From the NCBI GenBank assembly GCA_020634555.1, contig JACKBK010000003.1, positions 130,022 to 194,021 on the forward strand: a stretch of DNA of 64,000 bases, in the 5' to 3' direction. A model generated the notes under the pieces. That model was not told where the DNA came from and did not search any database. It was given only the letters and a program-made list of their open reading frames with translations. Shown here piece after piece: positions 50,868 to 59,859 of the stretch (the stretch's first letter is position 1; every line of letters begins with the position of its first letter). The stretch is from Caldilineae bacterium (GTDB lineage: Bacteria > Chloroflexota > Anaerolineae > JAAEKA01). The position numbers and the translations under genes are program-made.

Positions 50868-52643
50868 TCAGGACGATGGCGCAGCCAGCACAGTTCCGCT
50901 GTCGCGCTGCTGCCAGGGGTGAAAGTCCTCGAGGATCGATCCGCCGATGAACTCGCGCAGGATCGAGTTGTCGGGCACGATGTCGGATGGACAGGGACGA
51001 AACCAGCGGAGCAGGCTGAGCAGCCGGTCAGCCTCCACCCGCTCCGGTGTGCCCGGCTCAACGGAAAGCAGCAGCGGCTCGGCCAGCGAGCGCAACGCAG
51101 CCAGCTCGTAGACCAGCGCCGAGTTGAACATCACGTCGGCGTGTTCCTGGTAGGGGAAGATGTTGCGCCACTCGCCGCGCTCGACACTGGGCCAACGTCC
51201 GATGGTATCGGTAGCCGTATAGCCGCGCCGGGCCGCGTCGCGCACGATACGCCGTATGATGCGCGTGTCGGTGGTGGAGACCCGGTTGTGCCGGTCCAGG
51301 TTAAGCTGGGTCAGAGCCGAGATGTAGACGCGGAAGATGCGCTCCGATGAGATGTCAGGCACCAGACCGGGGTTCAGGCCGTGAATCCCCTCCACCAGGA
51401 TAACGTGGTTGGGGGTGATGTGCAGGGTCTCGCCCGGCAGCTTGCGGCCAATGCGAAAGTCGAAACTGGGCAAGGTCACCGTCTCGCCGGCCATCAACTG
51501 GTTGAGTTGGCGGTTGAACAGCGCCAGATCGATGGCCTCCAGCGCCTCGAAGTCGGGCTTGCCGTCCTCGTCCAGCGGAGTCTGCTCGCGATCGACGAAC
51601 CAGTTGTCCAGCCCCAGCGCGACCGGATGGATGCCGTTGGCCATCAACTGCACAGACAGCCGGCGGGCAAAGGTGGTTTTGCCTGACGACGACGGTCCGG
51701 CGATCAGCACCATACCGATCTGCTCGCGGTAGTTGGCAATCACGCTGGCAATGGCCGCGATCCGCTGTTCGTGGAGCGCCTCGGCGACCAGACTGACCTC
51801 GCGGATACGCCCGCTGTCAATGGCCCGATTCAGGGCGGGCAGGTTCTTGACGTCCAGCAGTTCCAGCCACTCGCGATATTCCTGGAAGACCTGCGTCAGA
51901 CGTGGCATGGCCTGGAAGGGGTCGAGATGGGTGGGATCATGGCGGCGCGGGAAGTGCAACACGAAGCCGGGCGGGTAGTGTACCAGATCAAAGACCTTGA
52001 GGTAGCCGGTGCTTGGCGCCATGTAGCCGTGAAAATGGTTGCGGTGCGTTCCCAGTTGGTAGACCGCCACCGTCTGCTTGTCGCTGTTTTCCAGCAGGCT
52101 GGCCTTTTCCTCGTCGCCGCGGGCGCGAAACTCGGCGGCTGCCTGCTGGATGGATAGCTCCTGGCGGCGGATGGGAAGGTCCTGGTCCACCAGTTGCTGC
52201 ATCCGCTCGCGCAGCTGGGACAGTTCCTGAGGCGTGAACGGTGGGCGGCCTTCCAGCCGGCAGAACATCCCGCCGAAAGTCATGGAGTGGTCTACGTGCA
52301 GCCAGGCGCCGGGAAAGAGTTCGCTGACCGCAGCCACCAGCAGAAAGACCAGCGAGCGGCGGTAGATGCGCATGCCATCTTTGTCGGTGATGTCGATAAA
52401 CTCCACATCGATATCGCGCCGGACGGGCAGTGTGAGTTCGTACAGGTCGTTGCTGACCAGCGCGGCGACATAGGGCACATCAGGATGTTCGTTGAGCGCG
52501 CAGGCGAACTCCTCCAGCGTGGTGCCGGGGTCGCCTTCCGCGATACGGCCGTCGTTCAGCCTGACCTGGACAGTTGTCCGGGGCGACGACGGCCGCACGC
52601 GGTCGATTCGGTTGGTGTTGGTTTTGCCGGCAAAAGGTGACAC
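50868..52643 (-). CDS. Uridine-kinase-like nucleoside kinase with TGS/tRNA-synthetase-like N-terminus
   Basis: A 591-residue protein. The first 250 residues resemble a TGS domain and the editing-type domain of threonyl-tRNA synthetase (HVDHSMTFGGMFCRLEG, HRNHFHGYM). The second half is a phosphoribulokinase/uridine-kinase domain (P-loop AGPSSSGKTTFARRL, LDNWFVDRE, ILVEGIHGLNP). This fusion is known in anaerobes and Chloroflexota and usually annotated as nucleoside kinase. Its start overlaps the GYD gene's stop codon. Confidence 0.88.
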   Translation of the reverse strand: MSPFAGKTNTNRIDRVRPSSPRTTVQVRLNDGRIAEGDPGTTLEEFACALNEHPDVPYVAALVSNDLYELTLPVRRDIDVEFIDITDKDGMRIYRRSLVFLLVAAVSELFPGAWLHVDHSMTFGGMFCRLEGRPPFTPQELSQLRERMQQLVDQDLPIRRQELSIQQAAAEFRARGDEEKASLLENSDKQTVAVYQLGTHRNHFHGYMAPSTGYLKVFDLVHYPPGFVLHFPRRHDPTHLDPFQAMPRLTQVFQEYREWLELLDVKNLPALNRAIDSGRIREVSLVAEALHEQRIAAIASVIANYREQIGMVLIAGPSSSGKTTFARRLSVQLMANGIHPVALGLDNWFVDREQTPLDEDGKPDFEALEAIDLALFNRQLNQLMAGETVTLPSFDFRIGRKLPGETLHITPNHVILVEGIHGLNPGLVPDISSERIFRVYISALTQLNLDRHNRVSTTDTRIIRRIVRDAARRGYTATDTIGRWPSVERGEWRNIFPYQEHADVMFNSALVYELAALRSLAEPLLLSVEPGTPERVEADRLLSLLRWFRPCPSDIVPDNSILREFIGGSILEDFHPWQQRDSGTVLAAPSS

Positions 52644-52927
52644 TAGCCGAGGCTTTCTACAAAGGTGGCGATGTCGATGGCAGGCAGGGTGAGAATGCGC
52701 ACGCTGCCACGCGACGCCATTTCGATGGAGACGCGCGCGATGGTCTCGTTGTCAGGCGCCTCCACGATGTTGACGAAGTCGTACGGCCCTAGAACGGCGT
52801 ACTGTTGTTTGACCTCAACGCCCAGAGCCTTCAACTCCTCGTTGACTTCGATCAGACGCTCCGGCTTGTACTTCAGCGTTTCAGCGCCCTCGTCGGTCAG
52901 TGAACTTAGCAAGATGTAGGTTGACAT
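52643..52927 (-). CDS. GYD-domain protein
   Basis: A 94-residue protein with a single GYD domain (YILLSSLTDEGAETLK, GVEVKQQYAVLGPYDFV). It is a small alpha/beta ferredoxin-like fold of unknown biochemical role. It is translationally coupled to the downstream kinase-like gene. Confidence 0.88.
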   Translation of the reverse strand: MSTYILLSSLTDEGAETLKYKPERLIEVNEELKALGVEVKQQYAVLGPYDFVNIVEAPDNETIARVSIEMASRGSVRILTLPAIDIATFVESLG

Positions 52928-52977
52928 GGTATGCCTCCGTTCGTGGTGTAGAAGTGACAGTCACTTGACATGCATCG

Positions 52978-53012
52978 AGGTGACAGTCACTTTCAGAAAG
53001 TGACTGTCACCT
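52978..53012. terminator. Hairpin between response regulator and GYD genes
   Basis: A perfect 16-base inverted repeat (52978-52993, 52997-53012; loop CAG) built from GTGACAGTCACTTT. Another GTGACAGTCACTT copy is at about 52953-52966, and a similar palindrome flanks the mscL gene at 60827-60894. It may act as a terminator and as a dispersed repeat. Confidence 0.55.
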
Positions 53013-53021
53013 GGCTCGCGC

Positions 53022-53720
53022 TCATACGTCGGCAAAACGGTAACCATAGCCTCGCTCGTTGAAAATATAGCGCGGATTGGATGGATCGGGTTCGATATTC
53101 TGGCGCAGATAGGCGATATAGACTCGTAGCAGTTGGTTGTCGTCGACGTACTCCGGGCCCCACACCTTGGAGAGCAACTGTTCGTGGCTCAGGGTAATGC
53201 CTTGATTCTGCACCATGTGATGCAGCAAACGATATTCGGTGGGACGCAACTTGACCGGCTTGCCATCGACCAGCACCTCGCGGCGGTCGAAATCAACCGA
53301 CAGCCGGTCGTCGATATCGATGCGACCGCTGTGGTCGCCCGGCGAGCTCAGCTCGACTCGCCGCAGCAGCGCGTTGACGCGGCTAACCAGCTCGCGCGCG
53401 CTGAAAGGCTTGGTCACGTAGTCGTCAGCACCCAGGTCGAGCCCGCGGATCAGGTCATCCTCCTCGCTGCGCACCGTGAGCATGATGACCGGCACCGGCG
53501 ACGTGCGGCGAATCTCGCGCAGGGTCTCGAAGCCGTCCAGCTTCGGCATCTCGACGTCCAGAAGCACCAGGTCAGGCATCTCCTCGCGTGTTTTACGGAT
53601 CGCCTCCAGCCCGTCGCTGGCCTCCAGAACCAGAAAGCCCTCCAGTTCCAAATTCATGCGCACGAAGCGCCGCATGCGCGCTTCGTCGTCTACGACCAGG
53701 ATTCGGCGGTGTTCACTCAT
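53022..53720 (-). CDS. OmpR/PhoB-family response regulator
   Basis: A 232-residue regulator. The receiver domain has the acidic pair VVDDEARMR, the phosphoryl-acceptor aspartate in LVLLDVEMPKLDG, MLTVR and TKPF lysine. The C-terminal winged helix has RPTEYRLLHHMVQNQG and YIFNERGYGYRF. I start at the ATG at 53720, which overlaps the stop of the sensor kinase gene; the longer frame is antisense to it. It should bind DNA after phosphorylation by that kinase. The signal is unknown. Confidence 0.95.
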   Translation of the reverse strand: MSEHRRILVVDDEARMRRFVRMNLELEGFLVLEASDGLEAIRKTREEMPDLVLLDVEMPKLDGFETLREIRRTSPVPVIMLTVRSEEDDLIRGLDLGADDYVTKPFSARELVSRVNALLRRVELSSPGDHSGRIDIDDRLSVDFDRREVLVDGKPVKLRPTEYRLLHHMVQNQGITLSHEQLLSKVWGPEYVDDNQLLRVYIAYLRQNIEPDPSNPRYIFNERGYGYRFADV

Positions 53721-55300
53721 AATTCTCTCACTGGTTGCAGTTGCTCTTGCACAATTTCCGGCAGCGTGAAAAAGAAGGTTGATCCCTGCCCGGGTGCGCT
53801 GCGCACCCAGATCTGGCCGTTGTGAGCCTCGACGATAGCCTTGCTCAGGTAAAGACCCAAGCCGGCGCCCTTTGTCTGGCGGCGCATCCCCGAGTCGACG
53901 CGGTAGAAGCTCTCGAAGAGCCGGCTCTGCTCGGCCGGCGGAATCCCGATACCCTCGTCTGCAATATAGACGGTGATTCCATGAGAATCGTGCCACGCGC
54001 CGATACGAATGACGCCGCCATCGGGCGAATACTTGATCGCGTTGCTGATCAGGTTGTCGATCACCTGGCGGATGCGGGCTTCATCGGCCAGGACGGCCGG
54101 CAGCGCAGCGGGAAAGTCCAGTGTGAACTGGTGCGCCTCAGTTTGCAAGCGGAAGCCATCTACTGCCCGCCGCGCCAGCCGCTCGATGTTGACCTCGTTC
54201 AGGTCCAGCCGGAACACACCGGCCTGAATGCGGCTGGCATCCAGGAGATTATCGATCAGCCCGTTGAGCCGGTCGGCCTCGTCCTCGATAACGCCTAAGC
54301 CGTCGCGCACCGTCTCCGGCTTCCAGGACGCGTCGGGACGGCGCAAGGTGCTGGCATAGCCTTTGATCAGTGAGACCGGCGTTTTCAGCTCGTGGGAGAT
54401 GACGCTAACAAAGGTGGATTTCATCTCCTCAGCCTCGCGAAAGCGGGTGATATCCACCACATTAACGATGATGTTGCGAAGTTGGCCCCCGTCATCGAAA
54501 AGCGGCGTGTAGGTGACTCCCAGCGTCAGCCGTGAGCCGCCGGGGCGAATGACATCGCCCTCGACGTAGAGCGACCCGTCGTCGGGGAGATCACCCAGCG
54601 ACCCATCGGCGGCGCAGAGGTTTTGTCCATCCGTGTTCTCCAGCGGCAGCACCTTCCAGCACGGTTCCCCCTGCGCCTCTTCCGCTGCCCAACCGGTCAT
54701 GCCGGCCAGCGAGCGGTTCATGACCTGGACGCGCCGATCGGGTGTCAGGATCATGACCCCGTTGGCGCTGTTCTCGATGATGGCGTTCAGCCGCTGCTTC
54801 TCGGCCATGGCCTGCTCGTAGAGCCGCAGATTGCGGACAGCGATGGCGGCCTGGTCGGCGAAACTTTGCAGCACCTGGCGTTCGTTGGCGCCGAAGGCCA
54901 GCCCGCCGCTGCGGAAGACATAGATCGCGCCCAACTGCTCGTCCTCGATGCGCAGCGGCAACTGTACCACCTGACGCAGGGGAACACCGGCAGCAGCCGA
55001 CACCAGCGGCAGCGACAACTCAGGCAGGCTGCGCGAGCTGCCAGCTCCGGCGACCAATGGCGGCAACTCCATCAGTCTGGCAGCCAGGCCGGCCGCCTTG
55101 GCCGAGGAAAGGCCAAAGATCGCCTGGGGGATCAGCCGTCCGTCCGCCTGGCGGAGCACCAGCAGTCCCACCTCGCCGCCGACCATCTCGGCCGCGCTGT
55201 TCAGAATCAAGCGCAACAGAGACGGCAGATCCTGCCGGGAAGTCATGGCCCGGCTGATGCGCAAAAGGTAGTCTCGCTGGCGTAGCTGCAAGGATTGCAT
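53717..55300 (-). CDS. Sensor histidine kinase with GAF and PAS domains
   Basis: A 527-residue cytoplasmic sensor kinase. A GAF domain (about 10-165) is followed by a PAS domain (about 175-295, IIENSANGVMILTPDRRV), HisKA with the phosphorylated histidine in FVSVISHELKTPVSL, and HATPase_c with N-box DNLISNAIKYSP, G1 ADEGIGIPP and G2 GAGLGLYLSKAI. No membrane helix is present, so it reads an internal signal. I start at the ATG at 55300, because a promoter lies at 55340-55368 and makes the earlier TTG (55336) unlikely. Confidence 0.95.
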   Translation of the reverse strand: MQSLQLRQRDYLLRISRAMTSRQDLPSLLRLILNSAAEMVGGEVGLLVLRQADGRLIPQAIFGLSSAKAAGLAARLMELPPLVAGAGSSRSLPELSLPLVSAAAGVPLRQVVQLPLRIEDEQLGAIYVFRSGGLAFGANERQVLQSFADQAAIAVRNLRLYEQAMAEKQRLNAIIENSANGVMILTPDRRVQVMNRSLAGMTGWAAEEAQGEPCWKVLPLENTDGQNLCAADGSLGDLPDDGSLYVEGDVIRPGGSRLTLGVTYTPLFDDGGQLRNIIVNVVDITRFREAEEMKSTFVSVISHELKTPVSLIKGYASTLRRPDASWKPETVRDGLGVIEDEADRLNGLIDNLLDASRIQAGVFRLDLNEVNIERLARRAVDGFRLQTEAHQFTLDFPAALPAVLADEARIRQVIDNLISNAIKYSPDGGVIRIGAWHDSHGITVYIADEGIGIPPAEQSRLFESFYRVDSGMRRQTKGAGLGLYLSKAIVEAHNGQIWVRSAPGQGSTFFFTLPEIVQEQLQPVREL

Positions 55301-55339
55301 TAAGTTACCGTCACCTCTGAGCTGGTGTGCTTGCAAAGA

Positions 55340-55368
55340 ATCTTAGCTAAAATGCAAGAATGTGTCAA
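55340..55368 (-). promoter_or_regulatory. Promoter of the two-component operon
   Basis: Minus-strand TTGACA (55363-55368), a 17-base spacer and TAAGAT (55340-55345). The RNA start near 55333 lies inside the longer open frame and so fixes the kinase start at 55300. Confidence 0.75.
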
Positions 55369-55440
55369 AAGAATGGAACCTTTTTCGGGACAGCGGCGTT
55401 ATGAGGGTGTCTTGCGTTGTATTTCCTCCCCTTCTTCCCC

Positions 55441-55479
55441 TGTGCGCTCCGGTTGGGCTGACCGGAGCGCACAACTTTT
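55441..55479 (+). terminator. First of two tandem terminators between divergent genes
   Basis: A perfect 13-base-pair stem (55441-55453 with 55461-55473) followed by ACTTTTT. On the plus strand there is no gene upstream, only 65-100 bases of unexplained sequence. Confidence 0.7.
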
Positions 55480-55496
55480 TACGGGAAAACCGGAAA

Positions 55497-55539
55497 CCCT
55501 CCGGGTCTGGTTATCGATAACCAGACCCGGAGGGTTTTT
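55497..55539 (+). terminator. Second tandem terminator, a perfect 38-base palindrome
   Basis: 55497-55534 is a perfect palindrome of 19 base pairs centred on TTATCGATAA, followed by TTTTT. As RNA it is a classic terminator. Confidence 0.8.
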
Positions 55540-55558
55540 CGCGCGGCGTACTTTCGGC

Positions 55559-55564
55559 TATAAT
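55559..55564 (+). promoter_or_regulatory. -10 element for the HEAT-repeat gene
   Basis: A perfect TATAAT 61 bases before the ATG at 55625. No convincing -35 is seen because the terminator palindrome occupies that place. Confidence 0.5.
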
Positions 55565-55624
55565 GCACCGGCATCCCTCCCGGATGCTCAGACATAACTA
55601 TATCACCACATTGAGATATTTTTC

Positions 55625-56308
55625 ATGCCACTTCTATTTCGACATCATCGCCGCCTGTTGCTGTTGGCGCTGCTTCTGTGCCTGGCTCTGTCAACGTTGC
55701 TGGCAGTCGTCGCGCCGCAGACGGTCGCCGCGCAGTCTGAAACCGGCACTCGCAGCCAGCAGTTGCTGGATCAACTCGAAAACGGCGATCCCTTGCAACA
55801 GGAGCAGGCTGCCCAGGAACTGGCCGCCATTGGATCCCGCTCATTCGTTCCTGACTTGACGCGCATCTTCATGGCCACCGACAATCCGCGTCCGGCAGCC
55901 ACGGTTCTGGGCGCTATCGGCACCCCGGCCGCGCTGGCTGTGCTGGTAGATGGCCTGAGCGACGAGGCGCTTACGCCGCGCCGCAACGCAGCCCAACTGA
56001 TCTTGCTGGAAAAGGACGTTGAGGCGGTACCGGCATTGGTAGTCGGTTTGCAGAACCGCAACCCGCTGACACGCCGCCATTCGGCCCAGGTGCTGGGGTT
56101 CATCGGGTCACCGCGGGCTGGGAACCCGCTGTTGCGAGCCGCCCACGACATTGATGCTGGCGTGCGCCAGGAAGCCGTCTGGGCGTTGGGCGAGATCGGA
56201 GAGGCGCGCATGCAGCCAGCCTTGAAGGCCATCGCACGCAGCGATCCAGACCTTGAGGTACGTATCGAAGCCGAACGAGCCGCGCTGCGCGTTGGCGGCG
56301 GTTTCTGA
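55625..56308 (+). CDS. Secreted HEAT-repeat protein
   Basis: A 227-residue protein. A signal peptide (LLLLALLLCLALSTLLAVV) precedes four to five HEAT-type helical repeats that fill the rest, with units such as GTPAALAVLVDGLSDEALTP and VRQEAVWALGEIGEAR. It should be exported and act in protein binding. No enzyme motif is present. It stands alone between a divergent two-component operon and a convergent terminator. Confidence 0.82.
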   Translation: MPLLFRHHRRLLLLALLLCLALSTLLAVVAPQTVAAQSETGTRSQQLLDQLENGDPLQQEQAAQELAAIGSRSFVPDLTRIFMATDNPRPAATVLGAIGTPAALAVLVDGLSDEALTPRRNAAQLILLEKDVEAVPALVVGLQNRNPLTRRHSAQVLGFIGSPRAGNPLLRAAHDIDAGVRQEAVWALGEIGEARMQPALKAIARSDPDLEVRIEAERAALRVGGGF

Positions 56309-56421
56309 GCACGGCGCAACTACTCATCCTGCATCGCTGCGCCACTCCTGCGAAGGCGAGAGTCTGCCGCTCACGCAGAGTGGATTCGACGGGTGGAGCA
56401 GCTTCCAATTACTCGAATCAA

Positions 56422-56456
56422 AACCGCACGGCCCGACGGGCCGTGCGGTTGATTTT
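56422..56456. terminator. Bidirectional terminator
   Basis: A perfect 13-base-pair stem (56422-56434 with 56438-56450), loop GAC, with GATTTT on one side and AAAA on the other. It separates the HEAT gene from the convergent synthase gene. Confidence 0.85.
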
Positions 56457-56477
56457 ACAACTGGGTCGTGAACGGCG

Positions 56478-57659
56478 CTAAATGATGCCCACTTCCTTGC
56501 CCACCGCGGCGTAGACCTCCAGCGCCTGGTTCATCTGATCCACGGTGTGGGTCGCCATGTAGCTCGTGCGCAGGAGCGCGCGGCCGCGCGGCACTGCCGG
56601 GCTGATGACCGGATTGACGAAGACGCCGGCGTCGAAAAGGGTTTTCCAGACGAAGAAGCAGACCTGGTCCTCGCCAATGATGATCGGCACAACCGGCGTG
56701 CAGCTCTGGCCGGTGTTGTAGCCGAGCAGGTTCAGCTCGCGGCGCATGTAGGCGGCATTGTCGTTGACGCGCTGCACCAACTCTGGTTGGTCGCGCATGA
56801 TCTCCAGCGCGGCCAGCGCGGCGGCCGCGTTGCTGGGCGGGATGCTGGCGCTGAAGATCATCGACCGCCCGTGATGTTTGATGTAGGCGATGACGTCGTG
56901 GTCGCCGGCAATGAAGCCGCCCAGGCTGGCGAACGACTTGCTGAAGGTGGACATGATCAGATCAACCTCGTCAGTCACACCGAAATGGGCGGATGTGCCG
57001 CGTCCGCCGCCCAGCACACCAATCGCGTGCGCGTCGTCCACCATCAGGCGAGCGCCGTATTTCTTGACGACGGGGAGAATCTCCGGCAGTGGGGCGATGT
57101 CCCCTTCCATGCTGAACAGGCCGTCGACAACGACCAGCTTGCCGGCATTTTCCGGCAGCAACTTCAGCACCCGCTCCAGGTCGCCCAGGTCGTTGTGGCG
57201 ATAGCGCTTCATGTCGCCGTAAGCCATCTGCGCGCCGTCCACGATGCTGGCGTGGTCGTCCTTGTCGAGAATCGTGTAGTCGCCGCGGCCCACCAGCGCC
57301 GTGATGGTCCCCAGATTGGTCTGGTAGCCGGTGCTGAACACCAAGGAAGCCGGTTTGCCGACCCAGTCGGCCAACTCGGCTTCGAGCTGCTCGTGCATGG
57401 TCAACGTGCCGTTGAGGAACCGGGATCCGGTGCAGCTTGTGCCGTACACCTTGATCGCCTCGATAGCTGCCTCGCGCACCTTGGGATGCGTTGTCAGACC
57501 CAGATAGTTGTTGGACCCGAACATGAGCAGCCGCCGGCCGTGGTAGACGACCTCCGTGCCCTCGTGGCCGTCCAGCGCGATGAAATAAGGATAATAGCCG
57601 GTTGCCATCACTTCCTTGACGGTCGTGTAGTTATATGCCTTGTCGAAAATATCTGCCAT
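56478..57659 (-). CDS. Alpha-oxoamine synthase, serine-palmitoyltransferase-like
   Basis: A 393-residue PLP enzyme of the alpha-oxoamine synthase family (BioF, Kbl, HemA, Spt), which joins an amino acid to an acyl-CoA with loss of CO2. Visible are GSNNYLGLTTHPKV, GTSCTGSRFLNGT, DDAHAIGVLGGGRG and the PLP lysine in STFSKSFASLGGF. The CTGSRFLNGT motif is closer to bacterial serine palmitoyltransferases than to Kbl or BioF, so sphingoid-base synthesis is plausible. No biotin or threonine genes lie nearby. Confidence 0.85.
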   Translation of the reverse strand: MADIFDKAYNYTTVKEVMATGYYPYFIALDGHEGTEVVYHGRRLLMFGSNNYLGLTTHPKVREAAIEAIKVYGTSCTGSRFLNGTLTMHEQLEAELADWVGKPASLVFSTGYQTNLGTITALVGRGDYTILDKDDHASIVDGAQMAYGDMKRYRHNDLGDLERVLKLLPENAGKLVVVDGLFSMEGDIAPLPEILPVVKKYGARLMVDDAHAIGVLGGGRGTSAHFGVTDEVDLIMSTFSKSFASLGGFIAGDHDVIAYIKHHGRSMIFSASIPPSNAAAALAALEIMRDQPELVQRVNDNAAYMRRELNLLGYNTGQSCTPVVPIIIGEDQVCFFVWKTLFDAGVFVNPVISPAVPRGRALLRTSYMATHTVDQMNQALEVYAAVGKEVGII

Positions 57660-57700
57660 GCGTAAGGGTCTCCAGTCTGTGTATTGCCCTAGCCCGCGCC

Positions 57701-57729
57701 ATTATAGACGGGGAAAGAGGAAATGACAA
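57701..57729 (-). promoter_or_regulatory. Promoter of the alpha-oxoamine synthase gene
   Basis: Minus-strand TTGTCA (57724-57729), a 17-base spacer and TATAAT (57701-57706). Confidence 0.75.
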
Positions 57730-57889
57730 GATACCTGGAAAGAGAGCAGAAGCAGGGGCGCAAGCCTGGCGGCCGCGGAACCTCCGCGCCATACGCGCTG
57801 ATGCAAGATGAGGTTGGCACACATAGCACGATCCCGCGGCTGTTCAGCTACATCAACGGAGGAGAGCCTGAAGCAAAGGACTAACTCTG

Positions 57890-58342
57890 CTACTTTAGTT
57901 TCCTCGCCTCCTGGCTTGCATGAAAGTCCAGGTAGCTCAGCCAACCGCGAACCGATAGATTGCCCCACTGATTGTGTGGAATCTGAACCGACCCGACGTT
58001 TGCTGCTGCCAGATCATGCGCCAGCGCCACCGTATCCTGGCGCGTTGCAACAAAGTCGACTTGCAACTCAGGCAAGGTTGCCACGCGTGGCGGCCTGTAA
58101 TCGTCGTACTCGTCGATGACCAGCGGCTCACCCAATGCAGCGCGCAGCCGCCGCTGGCCCCACCGCTCGATGCCAACGATGTGGCTGACCACCCGCCGAT
58201 TGTGGTCGCTATCGCCGGTTGCACCGAAGAGCAACTCCAGCTTCTGGCCGGACGCAGCCATGGAATCGGCGATCTGGTCCAGTGATTGGCTGCGCACCAG
58301 TCTTTCGAAGAACAGGTTGATAGCCGGGCTCAGAATACGCAT
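57890..58342 (-). CDS. DinB-like small protein
   Basis: A 150-residue helical protein. It resembles DinB-family bundles, with histidines in VVSHIVGIERWGQRRL and LSYLDFHASQEARKLK, but the metal triad is less complete than in the protein at 4042. It lies 24 bases after the SufE gene and is probably co-transcribed. Function unknown. Confidence 0.65.
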   Translation of the reverse strand: MRILSPAINLFFERLVRSQSLDQIADSMAASGQKLELLFGATGDSDHNRRVVSHIVGIERWGQRRLRAALGEPLVIDEYDDYRPPRVATLPELQVDFVATRQDTVALAHDLAAANVGSVQIPHNQWGNLSVRGWLSYLDFHASQEARKLK

Positions 58343-58366
58343 TGGGGATCTCCTCGCGTCTAATTA

Positions 58367-58816
58367 TCAGGCCGTTGTCTGTTCGATCTCCAGCGCGAGC
58401 CGCTTCATGTGCGCCAGAATCGCCGAGATACCTCTGATCCGCTGATAGGTGACTACCTCTTGAAGCCCCATCGCCTGCCAGAAGTCGGCCGGTACTTGCA
58501 GCACTTCGTCAGGCGTTGCGTCGTTCAACCCGGCTGCCATCAACGCCGCATAGCCGCGCACGGTGGGCGACTCCGGCGGCACATCAAAATACCACTGCAT
58601 GCGACCGTCCACCAACTCACCGTGGACAAACACAGGCGACATGCACTCATGGACCTGATCCATGCTGTCGTGTCGCTCGGCCAGCCACTCCGGCAACGGC
58701 GGCATTTGCGCCGAGAAATCCAGCAACAGCTCCAACTTCTCGCGCCCCTCGGCCCATTCGAACTCCTCAACGATCGCTTGCAGCCTGGCAGGCAAGCCAT
58801 TGGTTGTCTCCGACAT
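58367..58816 (-). CDS. sufE: SufE-family sulfur acceptor protein
   Basis: A 149-residue SufE-like protein that accepts persulfide from a cysteine desulfurase. The active-site loop is DQVHECMSPVFV with the conserved cysteine, followed by the family's WYFDVPPESPTVRGYAALM pattern (shown in part: DVPPESPTVRG). Start at the ATG at 58816, which has GGAGAG just upstream. No SufS or SufBCD genes lie in the window. Confidence 0.88.
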   Translation of the reverse strand: MSETTNGLPARLQAIVEEFEWAEGREKLELLLDFSAQMPPLPEWLAERHDSMDQVHECMSPVFVHGELVDGRMQWYFDVPPESPTVRGYAALMAAGLNDATPDEVLQVPADFWQAMGLQEVVTYQRIRGISAILAHMKRLALEIEQTTA

Positions 58817-58848
58817 ATAACTCTCCATTCCTGGCTTCTGGTTCAATC

Positions 58849-58880
58849 CTCACGCCTCACGTTTCACGTTTCACGCTTCA
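58849..58880. repeat. CACGTTTCACG short-repeat cluster
   Basis: CCTCACGTTTCACG-type words in tandem, the same family as at 11801-12029. Confidence 0.7.
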
Positions 58881-58908
58881 GCACCGATGCTCTCCCATCA
58901 AACCCGTC

Positions 58909-59859
58909 TTACAGCAGTCCAGCCGCGGCCAGCCCGACAGCAAACAGCGCGCTAAACCACAGGCTTAACTGCGCAGTGCCCGCCAGTGTCTTGTTCAACA
59001 CCGGCCCTTCCACGCCTGAGTAGATCACGCTCCGCAGCCGCAGCGCTTTCGGCAACGTCAGCCACGGCAGCAGCGCCAACAGATCCACCGGGCGTACCGC
59101 ACCTCCCAGCGCTGACACGGCCAGCATGGCCGCCGGGGTCAGATAGGCCAGCAGGAGCAACAGCGTGTATTCGCCGCGGGCGCCGGCCCGGCCAAGACGG
59201 ACAGCCAGTGTCCGCTTGTTCGCCCGCGCGTCGGTGTCAATGTCGCGCAGATTGTTGACAACCAGGATCGCGGTGATCAGCGTCCCCGGCGCGATGGCTG
59301 CAATCCAGACGGCCGGCGTCACCGTCAACGCCTGAACGTAGTACGTGCCAACCACCGCTGCCAGGCCGAAGAAGACGAACACGAACAGATCGCCCAGCCC
59401 GTTGGCAGAGAGGGGAAACGGGCCGCCGCTGTAGATCACCGCTGAGATCATGCCGGCCACGCCGATAATCAGGATCGGCAGGCCGCCGACCCAGATCAGG
59501 TACGCCCCCACCAGGGCTGCCAGCGCCAGCACAACAGCCAGCCCCAGCTTCAGCTCGCGCAAAGAGATCAGGCCGCTGGCTGCGACTCTTGTGGGGCCGG
59601 TGCGGTCGGCCTGGTCGTAGCCCTTGACGAAGTCGTAGTAGTCGTTGGCCAGGTTGCTGGCAATCTGAAGGAGCAGCGCGCCGGTCAGCGCGGCCAGCGC
59701 GGGCAACAGGCTAAACACGCCGTCGCCCACGGCAAGGCCGATGCCGACCAGCACCGGCCCCACGGCTGCCGGCAATGTCTTGGGGCGAATGGCAAGCCAC
59801 CAGGCCTGGCGGCGGTTCATGGTTGGTCCGCTGGCTGATGCAGAAGTTGTGTTAGTCAT
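58909..59859 (-). CDS. menA: 1,4-dihydroxy-2-naphthoate polyprenyltransferase
   Basis: A 316-residue UbiA-family membrane enzyme that attaches the polyprenyl chain in menaquinone synthesis. The first aspartate motif is QIASNLANDYYDFVKGYDQAD with GPTRVAASG (shown in part: NDYYDFVKGYDQAD), the second is VVNNLRDIDTDARANKRTLA. Eight to nine hydrophobic helices. It indicates a menaquinone-using respiratory chain. The start overlaps the EVE gene's stop. Confidence 0.93.
   Translation of the reverse strand: MTNTTSASASGPTMNRRQAWWLAIRPKTLPAAVGPVLVGIGLAVGDGVFSLLPALAALTGALLLQIASNLANDYYDFVKGYDQADRTGPTRVAASGLISLRELKLGLAVVLALAALVGAYLIWVGGLPILIIGVAGMISAVIYSGGPFPLSANGLGDLFVFVFFGLAAVVGTYYVQALTVTPAVWIAAIAPGTLITAILVVNNLRDIDTDARANKRTLAVRLGRAGARGEYTLLLLLAYLTPAAMLAVSALGGAVRPVDLLALLPWLTLPKALRLRSVIYSGVEGPVLNKTLAGTAQLSLWFSALFAVGLAAAGLL

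Noticed and set aside
56547..57665. A 372-codon plus-strand frame
   Set aside because: It is the reverse of the alpha-oxoamine synthase gene, with His/Val-rich low-information translation.
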